This document shows positions 15,669-25,418 of a DNA stretch of 64,000 nucleotides, piece after piece. The notes beneath the pieces are model-generated. The model saw nothing but the letters and a program-made list of their open reading frames with translations, made no database searches and was not told the origin of the DNA. A program made the position numbers and the translations under genes. The DNA lies in the NCBI GenBank assembly GCA_025360125.1, contig JANYCU010000055.1, positions 1 through 64,000 of the forward strand, written 5' to 3'. This DNA is from Armatimonadota bacterium (GTDB taxonomy: Bacteria > Armatimonadota > Fimbriimonadia > Fimbriimonadales > Fimbriimonadaceae). Every line of letters begins with the position of its first letter. Within the stretch, counting starts at the first letter, position 1.

Positions 15669-17567
15669 TTAGCTAATCACGAGTTGCCTGACCGTATGGA
15701 CAAGCACCGATGACTCGACGGGCTTCGATAAATGCGACTGAAATCCTGCATTCAAGGCCTTTAAGCGGTCTTCTTCACGGGCAAAAGCCGTCAAAGCAAC
15801 AGCAGGCAATGTCTGCCATTTCTCATTGGGCAAGTCTCGAACCATTGCAATAAGCTGATAACCATCAATGTCTGGCATGCCAATGTCGCTGACCAGAACA
15901 TCCGGTTGAAAGACTTCAAGCAAGTGCATGGCGGACTCTGCATTGGCTGCGATTGCCACCTCAGCTCCACTCTCGTGCAATATCAGCCGCACCAATTCGC
16001 GCGTACCTTCGTCATCATCCACAACAACAACCCGAATATTCGAAAGCGGCTGGGTCGACGGGTCCAACGCCACTTGCTGAAAATCTCGCTCAAACTGGGT
16101 CGTTGCAATTGGGAAGGTAATCGTAAACGTGGTTCCTTTTCCAAGACCCGCACTATATACCGAAATCGTTCCGCCATGAAGTTCAACTAAATGTTTAACG
16201 ATCGTCAAGCCGAGCCCAAGGCCACCCTGCGAGCGGGTCGTCGTCGCATTTGCTTGCCGAAATCGGTCAAAGACGAATGGCAAAAAGTCAGCCGTGATAC
16301 CTTCGCCGTCATCAGTCACGGTCAAAATCGCCGTCGCACCCTCCTTCACCAATTTCACGATTACGTTCCCATCTCGTCGCGAAAACTTGATCGCATTAGA
16401 AATGAGGTTCGTCACAATCTGATGAAGACGCCCAGCATCACCCTGGATCAAAACATCTTGTTGAGGAGTCTCAATCTCCAAATTAATGGCCTTATTCTTA
16501 GCCCCAAGTCTGCACCCTAAAGAAGCCTCATCGATGATAACCGAAAGAAGAACGATCTCCATATTCATTGGAACTTTGCCAGCACTCATACGACTGATGT
16601 CCAAAAGCTCGTCAACCAACTTCGCCTGCTGCTTTGCACTGCTTTCAATTGCTGCTAATCCTTCTTTGAAATAGTCGTCCTCGTTCGGACGTCGTTGAAG
16701 GAGTTCGGACCAACCTAGGATCGAAACCAAAGGTGTTCGCAATTCGTGGGAAACGGTGGCCACAAACTCATCGCGTAATCGACTGGCTTGTTCGGCTTCT
16801 CCGCGAGCGTGGCGCTCGTCTGCGATGATTCGGTCATTGCGGATCTGAATCGCCTTACGCTCAGTAATGTCCTGGATATAGAGCAACATGCCACCTTCCT
16901 CAGGAAAACCACGATACTGAAACCATCTAGCACCTCCGCTTCGCTCTGGAACGTCAAGCGTGATGACCATATCAAGCAACTTCGCTTCAATCAACTGCTC
17001 CTTAAATGTTTGGTGTTCAGGTGGAAAAAAATCCCACAGCAATTGACTGTCCACCGTCGCATATTCTCCCACTAACTGTCCAGCAGCTCGGTTCGCATGA
17101 GTAATAATCCAAGCATTATCAACCGCAAAGAAGCCGTCACTGATGCCGTCCAAAATGACCGTTAAACTGTCCCGTTGGTTGTCTCGCTCAATCGCTACTT
17201 TGCGATACGATTGGGCGACCTCACGCAGCAGCTCGCAGATTGCGCAAATCAGGACCCAACTGATACAGGTACTAATCGCAGATTCCAGCAAAACAGGATC
17301 TCTAAACGAAAAACTTCCTCGGTCGGGAATGAACAGATACTTCGCAATGGAAACGCTCAGAATAGCCGTAAAGATTCCTGGCCAAAACCCACCAACAAAT
17401 CCCGTCAAAACAACCGCAGTTGTGTAAAAAATGAGGGAACCACGCTCTTCGATTAACGGAATCGATTCATAACGAAGCAAGGTCACAATTGCCACCATCA
17501 AGAACCCACCTAAGTAAGGCACCCATCGAGGTAATTTCCATAAACTGAACTCAAGAAGCTTTCGCAT
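15669..17567 (-). CDS. Hybrid sensor histidine kinase with DUF4118 membrane domain
   Basis: 632 residues. Four predicted membrane helices at about 15-115 form a KdpD-type DUF4118 domain (YTTAVVLTGFVGGFWPGIF). A PAS domain follows at about 130-245, then HisKA with FVATVSHELRTPL (phospho-acceptor His) near 275, an ATPase domain with NLISNAIKFSR, DDGEGI and GLGLGLTIVKHLVELHGG, and a C-terminal receiver with VVVDDDEGTRE and VSDIGMPDIDGY (phospho-acceptor Asp). All catalytic residues are present. It is encoded 42 bases after the response-regulator gene and is probably its partner. The signal is unknown. Confidence 0.9.
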   Translation of the reverse strand: MRKLLEFSLWKLPRWVPYLGGFLMVAIVTLLRYESIPLIEERGSLIFYTTAVVLTGFVGGFWPGIFTAILSVSIAKYLFIPDRGSFSFRDPVLLESAISTCISWVLICAICELLREVAQSYRKVAIERDNQRDSLTVILDGISDGFFAVDNAWIITHANRAAGQLVGEYATVDSQLLWDFFPPEHQTFKEQLIEAKLLDMVITLDVPERSGGARWFQYRGFPEEGGMLLYIQDITERKAIQIRNDRIIADERHARGEAEQASRLRDEFVATVSHELRTPLVSILGWSELLQRRPNEDDYFKEGLAAIESSAKQQAKLVDELLDISRMSAGKVPMNMEIVLLSVIIDEASLGCRLGAKNKAINLEIETPQQDVLIQGDAGRLHQIVTNLISNAIKFSRRDGNVIVKLVKEGATAILTVTDDGEGITADFLPFVFDRFRQANATTTRSQGGLGLGLTIVKHLVELHGGTISVYSAGLGKGTTFTITFPIATTQFERDFQQVALDPSTQPLSNIRVVVVDDDEGTRELVRLILHESGAEVAIAANAESAMHLLEVFQPDVLVSDIGMPDIDGYQLIAMVRDLPNEKWQTLPAVALTAFAREEDRLKALNAGFQSHLSKPVESSVLVHTVRQLVIS

Positions 17568-17609
17568 GCGCTCCCATCATCATACAGTCAATAGTCTAAT
17601 GATTGCGCC

Positions 17610-18362
17610 TTATTTCAGGGGTGGTTCTGTGACCAGGAGCCGATAGCCAACCCCGGGCTCGTTCAAAATAAATGAAGCGCCCTCTTGTAGCTTTTTCCGA
17701 AGGTATCCAATGTAAAGTCGAAGATATTGTGACTCATCGGCATACTCTTGCCCCCAAACTTCAGCCAATAGCTGTCGGTGGGTCACGATCTTGCCTGCAT
17801 GCTTGATCAGAGAAATGAGCAATTTGTATTCCAGCGGTGTCAACTTGACCCGCTCCTCGGAAATAAAAACCTCTCGAGTTGCCATGTCAACCCTAAGCGG
17901 GCCAGACTCAAAAACCGGATTAACATCAGGGCCACTTGCCAATGATTCTCGGCGCAACACCACTCGAATTCTTGCCATTAACTCGGCAACACCAAACGGC
18001 TTTGTAACGTAGTCGTCCGCCCCCATTTCAAGGCACGAAACCTTCAAGTGCTCTTGACCGTTGGCACTCAAAATGATAATTGGAACCTTCGACCAAACTC
18101 GAATATTTTGAACGACTTCTAGGCCCGAAATATCTGGCAAGCCAATGTCCAACAAGATCACGTCAGGTTGATGCTTTACCGCAGCTCGGATCCCGTCATT
18201 TCCAGTTTCGGCTTCAACCGCCGTCAAACCCGTATCTTGAAAGGCAATAGATAACATCCGGCGAATCGAAGGATCGTCTTCGATTACCAAAATTGTCGCC
18301 TTTCTCAATCCTGCTGATGGGTCTTCCAATGGTCTATATTGCGGGTCCGACACCGTACTCAT
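17610..18362 (-). CDS. OmpR/KdpE-type response regulator
   Basis: 250 residues. The receiver domain (about 20-140) has the acidic pair VIEDDPS, the phospho-acceptor Asp in VILLDIGLPDISG and the conserved Lys in DYVTKPFG. The C-terminal winged helix has LTPLEYKLL, HRQLLAEVWG and the recognition-helix stretch QYLRLYIGYLRKKL, which is closest to KdpE. It binds DNA when phosphorylated, most likely by the kinase encoded just downstream. No kdpFABC genes occur in the window, so potassium control cannot be claimed. Confidence 0.9.
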   Translation of the reverse strand: MSTVSDPQYRPLEDPSAGLRKATILVIEDDPSIRRMLSIAFQDTGLTAVEAETGNDGIRAAVKHQPDVILLDIGLPDISGLEVVQNIRVWSKVPIIILSANGQEHLKVSCLEMGADDYVTKPFGVAELMARIRVVLRRESLASGPDVNPVFESGPLRVDMATREVFISEERVKLTPLEYKLLISLIKHAGKIVTHRQLLAEVWGQEYADESQYLRLYIGYLRKKLQEGASFILNEPGVGYRLLVTEPPLK

Positions 18363-18824
18363 AACATTTATCTGGACGCCAACTCATCATGATGTAGAAT
18401 TGGATTGTTGGTGCCCAGCTTAATTCTAAGCTATACCGCTATACGCAGAAACCATGCCGAAGGTTCTCTAACGAATTTCATACGGCGTAATCAAAATTTT
18501 GGACACAACTTGCCCTCGTGATATTCGACGTTGAGTCTAAGGACCATGTTCCACGACTGCCAATTCATTGCCGCAAACCAGCAAAGGCTGAGAGCAAGGC
18601 AAACCGGATGGACCGGATTGACGAGCCATCAATGAGCCAACCTAGATTGTTTCATGCTTGCCTCAAAGACCATCGGGCCAGACCCCGACTCAACCTCCAA
18701 ATTCTTTCTAACTTAAATCTAACGACATTGCTCGCAAATTTTCGGGGATAGTGGCGGAAAATATACCTGCGGCGAACAAACGGAACAGGGGAGTCCGACC
18801 ACACTATCACGATCTGAGGAGTTC
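18363..18824. other. Divergent intergenic region without a convincing gene
   Basis: 462 bases between the divergent response-regulator and ECF sigma genes. A 77-codon frame at 18518-18751 has a basic, irregular composition and no usable ribosome site, so I do not call it. The region should contain both promoters; I see no unambiguous sigma-70 boxes. A strong ribosome-binding site, GAGGAG, lies at its end, before the sigma gene. Confidence 0.5.
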
Positions 18825-19370
18825 ATGATGAAAGAAAATAAGGAGCAATACTTCGAAGAAGTTTATAGACAGTCGTATCAAAGAGTTTTCAATTACGCCA
18901 AGCGATTGTGCAATAACTCAGATTTAGCGGAGGACGTGACTCAAGAAGCCTTTCTGAAGGCCTTCACCGCATTCGACAGTTGCCGAGAAGATGCTCGCAT
19001 CGAAAAGTGGCTGCTCAAAATCGTCCACAACGTTTTTGTAGACAAGAAACGACGTGAAAAGCGACGCATCACCGAAGTATCAGAATCCTTTTTCCCCGAA
19101 GATGGATATTTAGATCAGGTAGCCGACACCAGGGAATCCATTGAAGACATTCTAACTGGAAACAAATGTGATCCTGTGGTTGCGCAGATCATCAAATCCC
19201 TCAGTCCACAATCCCAAGAATTGCTCTATATGGTCTACGTAGACCAACTTCCTCACAAGGAAATTGGCGAGCGCCTCGGAGTCGGAACCGGAGCAACTCG
19301 GTCCCGAGTCCATCGACTTTGCATCCAACTCAAACGGGCAATTCTCATCCAGAAATTCGGCCATGCTTAA
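18825..19370 (+). CDS. ECF-type RNA polymerase sigma factor
   Basis: 181 residues. Region 2 is at about 10-80, with YAKRLCNNSDLAEDVTQEAF (the usual D-x-A-E-D-x-x-Q-E-x-F of region 2.2) and IEKWLLKIVHNVFVDKKR (regions 2.3-2.4). Region 4 is at about 125-175, with LPHKEIGERLGVGTGATRSRVHR as the -35-binding helix-turn-helix. Region 3 is absent, as expected for ECF factors. GAGGAG lies upstream at normal distance, one of the few clear Shine-Dalgarno sites here. No anti-sigma gene is adjacent: the next gene is murJ on the other strand. Confidence 0.9.
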   Translation: MMKENKEQYFEEVYRQSYQRVFNYAKRLCNNSDLAEDVTQEAFLKAFTAFDSCREDARIEKWLLKIVHNVFVDKKRREKRRITEVSESFFPEDGYLDQVADTRESIEDILTGNKCDPVVAQIIKSLSPQSQELLYMVYVDQLPHKEIGERLGVGTGATRSRVHRLCIQLKRAILIQKFGHA

Positions 19371-19379
19371 AGCAAGGGG

Positions 19380-21014
19380 TCAAACCTTTGCCTTGAATCG
19401 ATTCAACCGGTTCATCACCCGATCGAGATATTCACACTCGGGCATCTTCAGTGCCTTGGTGATGAAGTAATACGCCCACATGGCGACGCAGAATGTAACC
19501 GCAGTAACGCCAAGAGTCACAAATTTGTGTCCCATCATCATATTGGCCAATGGGGACCATGCTACCAGGGCACAAACTATGCCAACTCCTACCGATCCAA
19601 CCAGCGCATTTCGCATGGTTTTTAACAGACCAGGAAAGTCCAGACCATCAAGCTTCTTAGCCGCAAGAAAGCACATAACGAATACCATTAAGATAGGCGA
19701 AACTGAGCCTGCAAGTGGTAAGGCTTTGTAGCCGAGCGGAGTATACATCAGCCCCATCAACATTCCGACAAACAGAGCAGTTGTGAGGGTGCCAACGATC
19801 ACCGGAGTAATCGTGTCCTGCAGGGAATAAAACGCTCTCATGAGAATCGGATGCAGGCACCAGGCCCAGATACCAATGCAAAAGATTTGGAGACAAATCG
19901 CGATTTGCGCGGTCTGCCCTGCTGAAACCTTATTGCTGAGATACAGGCCAGATGCTATTTGCGGAGCGAGGATCGCAAGCAGGACCGAAATTGGGACGCT
20001 CAAATAAATGACAGTTCGCATGGTGCGGTCCAGTTGATTGCGAAACATATCCATCCGATTTTGCGCATAAAACTGGGTGAGAACCGGAAACACCGCAATA
20101 GCAAGCGACTGGCCAAAAATACCAAGCGGAGCCTGCATGAGTTTATTGCTGAGGTCAAGAATCGTGTCGGTGCCAGCGGTGAAATACGATCCGAACGCGA
20201 TCATGATCATCGCAAAGACCCCCGGCAAAGATAGCCCCAAAATGACCGGGAGCATCAGCTTAAAGACTTTCTTAACTCCCTCGTGCTGCCAATTAAATCC
20301 AAACTGAAATTCCATCCCCAACTTCTTGATCCCTAGATAAGGAATCACGAGATTCCCAACAATAGCGCCGCCAACCGCACCCCAGCACATTCCGCTGATC
20401 GCCGGAGAAGTGAATCGCGAAAGGACGATGGCCCCAAAGATAATGCCAAGGTTATAAATATTGGGACCCAAACCGGGAATCGTAAAGACTTTGCGGGCAT
20501 AGAGGGTGCCCATCATGAGCCCACCGAGGAAAAAAGCGAACTGCGCTGGAAGCAAAATCCGCGAAAGCATGACGATCTCCGGAATCAGGCTCTTGTCCTT
20601 TAAGCCACGAGCAAGAAAGTGCCGAAAAAGCGGATCGGCGAAGATGCCACAAAGGGCCACAAAAATGACCAAGAAAACGGAGACAGTACACATAACTCCG
20701 CTAAACACCTTCCAGGCGTCTTTTTTGCGGCCCGTATGCCAGTACTCACTGAATACAGGAATGAATGCCGAACTCAATGCACCCCCAGAGATGAGGAAGA
20801 ACAAAAGGTCGGGGAGCATAAACGCAAACCGATAGGCATCCGTTTGGGCGTTGATGCCAAAAATATGAGTGATGATCATGTCTCGGACAATTCCGAGAAC
20901 TCGGCTCATAAATAGCGAGAAGACCATGATGCCGCCCGCTTTGGCAACGCCCGCATTAACCTGCGCGTGGGTTTCGTGAGGGGTCGAATCGTCCGTGATC
21001 GGTTCGTCTGGCAT
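19380..21014 (-). CDS. murJ: Lipid II flippase MurJ
   Basis: 544 residues with about 14 membrane helices. The N-terminal part has the MurJ signature: VLGIVRDMIITHIFG, then TDAYRFAFMLPDLLFFLISGGALSSAFIPVFSEY, where the conserved D-A-x-x-x-A-F-x-x-P and the G-A-L-x-x-A-F-x-P-x-F block line the transport cavity. It flips the peptidoglycan precursor lipid II to the periplasmic side. Length is normal. An Asp/Ser/Thr-rich cytoplasmic N-terminus of about 20 residues precedes the first helix. It ends 9 bases from the convergent ECF sigma gene. Confidence 0.9.
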   Translation of the reverse strand: MPDEPITDDSTPHETHAQVNAGVAKAGGIMVFSLFMSRVLGIVRDMIITHIFGINAQTDAYRFAFMLPDLLFFLISGGALSSAFIPVFSEYWHTGRKKDAWKVFSGVMCTVSVFLVIFVALCGIFADPLFRHFLARGLKDKSLIPEIVMLSRILLPAQFAFFLGGLMMGTLYARKVFTIPGLGPNIYNLGIIFGAIVLSRFTSPAISGMCWGAVGGAIVGNLVIPYLGIKKLGMEFQFGFNWQHEGVKKVFKLMLPVILGLSLPGVFAMIMIAFGSYFTAGTDTILDLSNKLMQAPLGIFGQSLAIAVFPVLTQFYAQNRMDMFRNQLDRTMRTVIYLSVPISVLLAILAPQIASGLYLSNKVSAGQTAQIAICLQIFCIGIWAWCLHPILMRAFYSLQDTITPVIVGTLTTALFVGMLMGLMYTPLGYKALPLAGSVSPILMVFVMCFLAAKKLDGLDFPGLLKTMRNALVGSVGVGIVCALVAWSPLANMMMGHKFVTLGVTAVTFCVAMWAYYFITKALKMPECEYLDRVMNRLNRFKAKV

Positions 21015-21078
21015 CAGCTAACACAATTACGTCCGCACACTCAAGCGAGTTGCGGACGTACATATTATGCGCGAAAGC

Positions 21079-21429
21079 CTAGACGCCTTTATTGGTCGAA
21101 CTAGCGATAGCTCGGTCGATCAAAGCTGCGAGCTGCGACTTGGGACCCGCACCCACCTGCTTGTCAACGACTTTTCCACCACTGAATACGAGCAGCGCAG
21201 GAATGCTCATCACACCATAATTTTGTGCGACTTCGCCCACTTGGTCCACATCAATCTTAAACACTTTTGCTTTTCCTGCGTACTCTGTCGCAAGCTCTTC
21301 AACAGAAGGGGCAATGGCCCGACAAGGACCACACCAAGGAGCCCAGAAATCTACCAGGACGGGTAAGTCGGAACCAAGAACTTTCTCTTGGAATTCGGCG
21401 GTGTTATTAATTGCGAGGTCTGCAGCCAT
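21079..21429 (-). CDS. trxA: Thioredoxin
   Basis: 116 residues with the classical active site FWAPWCGPCRAIAP (both Cys present) near residues 29-42, the cis-Pro loop MSIPALLVF near 74-82 and GGKVVDKQVGA near the end. It reduces cytoplasmic disulfides using thioredoxin reductase, which is not in this window. Single gene; the neighbours face other ways or are unrelated. Confidence 0.93.
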   Translation of the reverse strand: MAADLAINNTAEFQEKVLGSDLPVLVDFWAPWCGPCRAIAPSVEELATEYAGKAKVFKIDVDQVGEVAQNYGVMSIPALLVFSGGKVVDKQVGAGPKSQLAALIDRAIASSTNKGV

Positions 21430-21591
21430 GTTATTTGTCTTTTACTCCAATGAATTATTACGCTCAGGGTACCCCTCGCGTGCGCATAATTCTTGTAAAA
21501 ATTTCTGGATGAGTAACCCCTGGTTATTAAATACCGTCTATACTTTCGAACCGTAGACATGGTTAAATGTCTTTTTGGAGGCCAGGTAGGT

Positions 21592-22476
21592 TTGAATAAA
21601 GGATTTGCGTTAGTAGCCGTTTTAGCTCTCTCTTCTGTATTCGTCGCGTCGGTAGCCGATGCCAGCACGATGCAAAAGAGCAAGAAAAAGTCAACTTCAA
21701 GTAGTAAGAAGAAGTCGTCCAGCTCCGCTTATAGCGGACCCGAGACAGGATTGTTGGGAGTCAAGCTTTTTGATTCCGGACTCAAAGTCCTCTCAATGTA
21801 CGGCAACCCTGACGCAATCATCGCTGTTGGTGGCGGTGCTGCAGCTTCCGGCGGAGGCGGCGGAAACGGTGCACCCCCAGGAGGATTTGGCGGTGCTGGC
21901 GGCGGACAAAAGAGCGGCGGAGGCGGAGGAGGCTCCACTCGTGGTGCTGAACGATTTGCTCCAGGCGATTTGATTCCTGGTGGCTTTGATGGCCCACTGC
22001 CCGACATGCAAGGTGGCCCACCTCGAGCCGCAGGTAACTCCGGTGGCGGAGACGCTCCTTCCCGTCCACAAGGTGGCGGTGGCAATCCTTCAGGCGGCGG
22101 TGCAGCTCCTGGTGCTGGCGGTGCCGGTGGCGCAGCGACCGAATCGGCAGCTCTCACCCGATGGTCATACAATCGAAACGGTTGCAAGCTCGCATTTGTC
22201 GTTGACAAATTCGATCGAGTTATCCAAATCGAAGCAATCGGATTACAAAATCAACGAATTAAAACCCGACACGGAATTGGATTCGGTTCCAGCTTCACCT
22301 CAGTTATGAAGGCATACGCTTCGTCAACCGTCGATCCCGATGGCTACGACATTAGCGGTAACAACTTCACGATTCGATTCCTGACTGGACACCACGTTGC
22401 ATTCAGACTTACCCAACTCAGCACGAAGAAGGCTCACGTAGTGACCGGAATCGTTGTTGCTGCTGGCAAGCAATAA
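21592..22476 (+). CDS. Secreted protein with Gly-rich insert
   Basis: About 294 residues from a TTG at 21592, preceded by GGAGG at 21577-21581. This start gives a clean signal peptide (MNKGFALVAVLALSSVFVAS). An ATG at 21559 would add 11 residues. After a Lys/Ser-rich stretch comes a short domain (GVKLFDSGLKVLSMYGNPDAI), then about 110 residues that are mostly Gly, Ala and Pro, then the second part of the domain (WSYNRNGCKLAFVVDKFDRV and GFGSSFTSVMKAY). The two parts resemble one BamE/SmpA-like fold split by a disordered loop. Function unknown. It lies just before dnaG and overlaps the longest dnaG reading. Confidence 0.6.
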   Translation: MNKGFALVAVLALSSVFVASVADASTMQKSKKKSTSSSKKKSSSSAYSGPETGLLGVKLFDSGLKVLSMYGNPDAIIAVGGGAAASGGGGGNGAPPGGFGGAGGGQKSGGGGGGSTRGAERFAPGDLIPGGFDGPLPDMQGGPPRAAGNSGGGDAPSRPQGGGGNPSGGGAAPGAGGAGGAATESAALTRWSYNRNGCKLAFVVDKFDRVIQIEAIGLQNQRIKTRHGIGFGSSFTSVMKAYASSTVDPDGYDISGNNFTIRFLTGHHVAFRLTQLSTKKAHVVTGIVVAAGKQ

Positions 22477-22489
22477 ACAATCGGAAGAG

Positions 22490-24247
22490 TTGAATGATGA
22501 ACGCGATGAGATAAGACGAAGACTCGATATCGTCGAGCTAGTCTCCCAACGTGTTCGTCTCAAACGAACTGGCAAAAATTACTCGGGGCTCTGTCCGTTT
22601 CACGACGACAAGACCCCGAGTTTTAACGTCAGCCCCACCACAGGGCGCTATAAATGTTGGGCCTGCGGAGAATCGGGCGACGTTTTCACGTGGGTCATGA
22701 AAACCCAAGCACTCGAATTTCGCGATGCACTCAAATTTTGCGCCGACCTCGCTGGAGTCGAACTGTCGAAAAACTTCGATGGTCCAAGAGTTGACAAGTC
22801 GGAGCGAGAAAACCAGCTAACGATCATGCAATCCGCGCTGATCTTCTTCCGAAACGAACTCAAGAAAAGCCCAAACTCTCTCGCTTACTTAGAAAACCGA
22901 GACCTCACCCCCGAGATCCAAGATGAATGGGAGCTTGGCTTCTCGCCTGTTCAAGGCGAAGCTCTTGCAATCCATCTCAAAAAAGAAGGCAAGCACCTCG
23001 CTACCGCCGAACAACTATTCCTCACCCAACAAGATACATCTGGCGGCTTCCACGACAAATTCCGAGGGCGAATCATGTTCCCTATCCGCGACTACAAAGG
23101 CGACCTTGTCGGCTTTGGCGGCAGAATCATCGGAGACGGCAATCCAAAATACATCAACAGTGGTGAAACGCCGCTCTATCATAAGAGCCAAATCCTTTAC
23201 GGCATGAACAGAGCCAAGGACAAAATGATGAAGGGCCGTCACGCAGTCCTGGTTGAAGGCTACCTCGACGTTATCGCATGCCACCGCGCAGGAGTTACAG
23301 AAGCCGTTGCCAGCTGCGGAACCGCCCTAGCCGAAGATCAAGTCAAACTGATCAAGCGATTTGCCGACAAAGTAACCATTCTCTACGACGGGGACACCGC
23401 CGGAATCAAAGCTGCCTCCCGAGCCATCGAGCTTTTCACCGAAGCAGCATTCCCTTGCCGGGTAGCCATTCTGCCAAAGGGCGATGACCCAGACACGTTG
23501 CTAAAAACAAAGGGCCCAGAAGCCGTCCGTGAAGTCATCGCGAAAGCCGAAACACCTTACGACTTCGCAATCCATCGTTTAGAAACCGAAGCGGGAACCC
23601 AAAGCCCAGAGTTCTGGGAGCAAATTCCAATATTGCTCGCAAAGGCTACAAGCGAACTCGAACTTGAAAAGCATTTGCTCCGACTAGCCGGAAAGCATCC
23701 GACGATCAATAATCCCACCGCCGCCCTATCCGCCCTGCGCCGAGAAGTAAATTCACACCGACGAGGAAAAGGAACAAAATCAAAGCGAACCGAAGCTGGA
23801 CCGACGATCGACACGCGCATAAAATCGGTTCAACCCGCCGAAGCCGTTATATTCAAAGCATTCTTTCTTGAGCCTTTTCGTGACAAAGTCTGGACGTCAA
23901 TTTCAAGTCCCACAGTCTTCGTGTCCCTAACCGCTATCGATTTGTGTAAGTCTATCCAAGCCACCTTTGGCGAAAAGGCACCCAGTGGACCTGCCATCAA
24001 TTGGATTGGACAGCTCCCCGAAGAAAGCCAACAGTTCTTTACTGACCTTGAATTCGACTCCGGTGTTCAAGAACTCAACGAAGCATTTATCGCCGAATCG
24101 ATCAAAACACTCGAAACAATTTCTAAATCCCGAGAGCTTCAAGGCGACAAATCAAAAATGTCCGCAGGAGACGATGACGCGCTCAGGAACTACTTTAACA
24201 AGCTCAAACGTCACAAGGGCGTCGATGATACCGAACAATCCGACTAA
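22490..24247 (+). CDS. dnaG: DNA primase
   Basis: About 585 residues. The N-terminal CHC2 zinc finger has CPFHDDKTPSFNVSP and CWACGESGD (Cys-His plus Cys-Cys). The central domain carries YLDVIACHRAGV, the TOPRIM glutamate region (LVEGYLDVI) and the metal-binding pair in ILYDGDTAG. The C-terminal helical domain, which binds DnaB, is present but diverged. It makes RNA primers at the replication fork. The start is uncertain: I prefer TTG 22490, in frame and after the stop of the upstream gene; TTG 22454 is possible. It is followed by rpoD, the classical macromolecular-synthesis arrangement. Confidence 0.92.
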   Translation: MNDERDEIRRRLDIVELVSQRVRLKRTGKNYSGLCPFHDDKTPSFNVSPTTGRYKCWACGESGDVFTWVMKTQALEFRDALKFCADLAGVELSKNFDGPRVDKSERENQLTIMQSALIFFRNELKKSPNSLAYLENRDLTPEIQDEWELGFSPVQGEALAIHLKKEGKHLATAEQLFLTQQDTSGGFHDKFRGRIMFPIRDYKGDLVGFGGRIIGDGNPKYINSGETPLYHKSQILYGMNRAKDKMMKGRHAVLVEGYLDVIACHRAGVTEAVASCGTALAEDQVKLIKRFADKVTILYDGDTAGIKAASRAIELFTEAAFPCRVAILPKGDDPDTLLKTKGPEAVREVIAKAETPYDFAIHRLETEAGTQSPEFWEQIPILLAKATSELELEKHLLRLAGKHPTINNPTAALSALRREVNSHRRGKGTKSKRTEAGPTIDTRIKSVQPAEAVIFKAFFLEPFRDKVWTSISSPTVFVSLTAIDLCKSIQATFGEKAPSGPAINWIGQLPEESQQFFTDLEFDSGVQELNEAFIAESIKTLETISKSRELQGDKSKMSAGDDDALRNYFNKLKRHKGVDDTEQSD

Positions 24248-24406
24248 ATCCGTCCAAATTAAAAAGTTCCCGAATACTTGCCAGTATTGGAATTTTGTTG
24301 AAAAAAGTCCCTTTTTGATGTTCAAATCGACAGAACATCTCGTAAGATGAATTCACGCATTCTAACAGAATTCTTTCTGTGAAAATGCAATGGATTTATA
24401 GCCGTT

Positions 24407-25408
24407 ATGTCGGAACTCGAGGGGATAAGGGAACCATCGGTCATCGGACTGAACTTTATACGCTGTCCGGCCAGAAGGATAGCGATTGAAAATCTTGAAC
24501 GTCAAAAGCCCGTTTTCGTTGACGAAGAAGGGGAGCCCCAGGATTTTCAAAATGAACTGGAAGACGGATACGAAGATTCCGTCCACATGTGGTTCCGAAA
24601 AATCGGACGCATTGCTTTATTAAGATCTGAACAAGAATTCGAGCTGTCCAATCACGCCAGCCGTGGCTGCGAAGACTGCAAAAAGCTGCTCATCGAATCA
24701 AACCTTCGCCTCGTCGTAAGCATCGCCAAACGATACGTCGGACGAGGCCTCTCCATTCAAGACCTCATCCAAGAAGGAAACATGGGGCTCATCCGAGCCG
24801 TCGAGAAGTACGACCCAACCCGAGGATTTCGATTTAGCACTTACGCAACCTGGTGGATTCGACAAGGCATTTCCCGATCCATTTGCGACCACGGTCGCAC
24901 CATCCGAGTCCCAGTCCACACCCTCGAAGCTGTAAACCGTATGATGAAGGTCGCTGGGCAAATGCAACAGCAACTGGGACGTGACGCGACCCTTGGCGAA
25001 CTCTCGACCCGCATGAACATAAGCGTTGATCGACTACAAGACTTCAACCGCGCAACTCAAAATACCGTTTCCCTCGACTCACCAGTCGGCGATACCGATG
25101 ATTTAGCGCTGGTCGAATTCATGCAAAATGACCAAGAGACCCCAATGGACGCCGCATTTCGGACCGTTCTCCGTGGTCAAATCGAATCCATCCTCGACAC
25201 GCTCACCGAACGTGAAAAAGAAGTCATCATGCTCCGATTTGGCTTAGTCGACGGCCTCCCGAGAACACTCGAAGAAGTTGCCCGCCACTTTGGGGTCACC
25301 CGTGAGCGCATTCGACAAATTGAGCAGAAGAGCTTAAAGAAGCTAAAACATCCGTCAAGGATAAAACCTTTGCGCGAATTGCTTGATGACACCGAGAATT
25401 GCGCGTAG
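24407..25408 (+). CDS. rpoD: Primary RNA polymerase sigma factor (RpoD/SigA)
   Basis: 333 residues. Region 1.2 is followed by region 2 with [38 protein letters not shown] and [15 protein letters not shown] (-10 recognition and melting). Region 3 follows, and region 4 ends with [20 protein letters not shown], the -35 helix-turn-helix. Region 1.1 and the long non-conserved insert are missing, so it is short for a primary sigma. Position after dnaG supports the primary role; a group 2 sigma is the alternative. The strong matches to TATAAT seen here fit its expected specificity. Confidence 0.88.
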   Translation: MSELEGIREPSVIGLNFIRCPARRIAIENLERQKPVFVDEEGEPQDFQNELEDGYEDSVHMWFRKIGRIALLRSEQEFELSNHASRGCEDCKKLLIESNLRLVVSIAKRYVGRGLSIQDLIQEGNMGLIRAVEKYDPTRGFRFSTYATWWIRQGISRSICDHGRTIRVPVHTLEAVNRMMKVAGQMQQQLGRDATLGELSTRMNISVDRLQDFNRATQNTVSLDSPVGDTDDLALVEFMQNDQETPMDAAFRTVLRGQIESILDTLTEREKEVIMLRFGLVDGLPRTLEEVARHFGVTRERIRQIEQKSLKKLKHPSRIKPLRELLDDTENCA

Positions 25409-25418
25409 TATATATTAG

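Noticed and set aside
17610..18362. kdpDE-type potassium regulation
   Set aside because: The regulator resembles KdpE, but no kdpFABC genes are in the window and the kinase lacks the KdpD universal-stress domain.
18518..18751. A 77-codon plus-strand frame before the ECF sigma gene
   Set aside because: No ribosome site, irregular composition, no family features.
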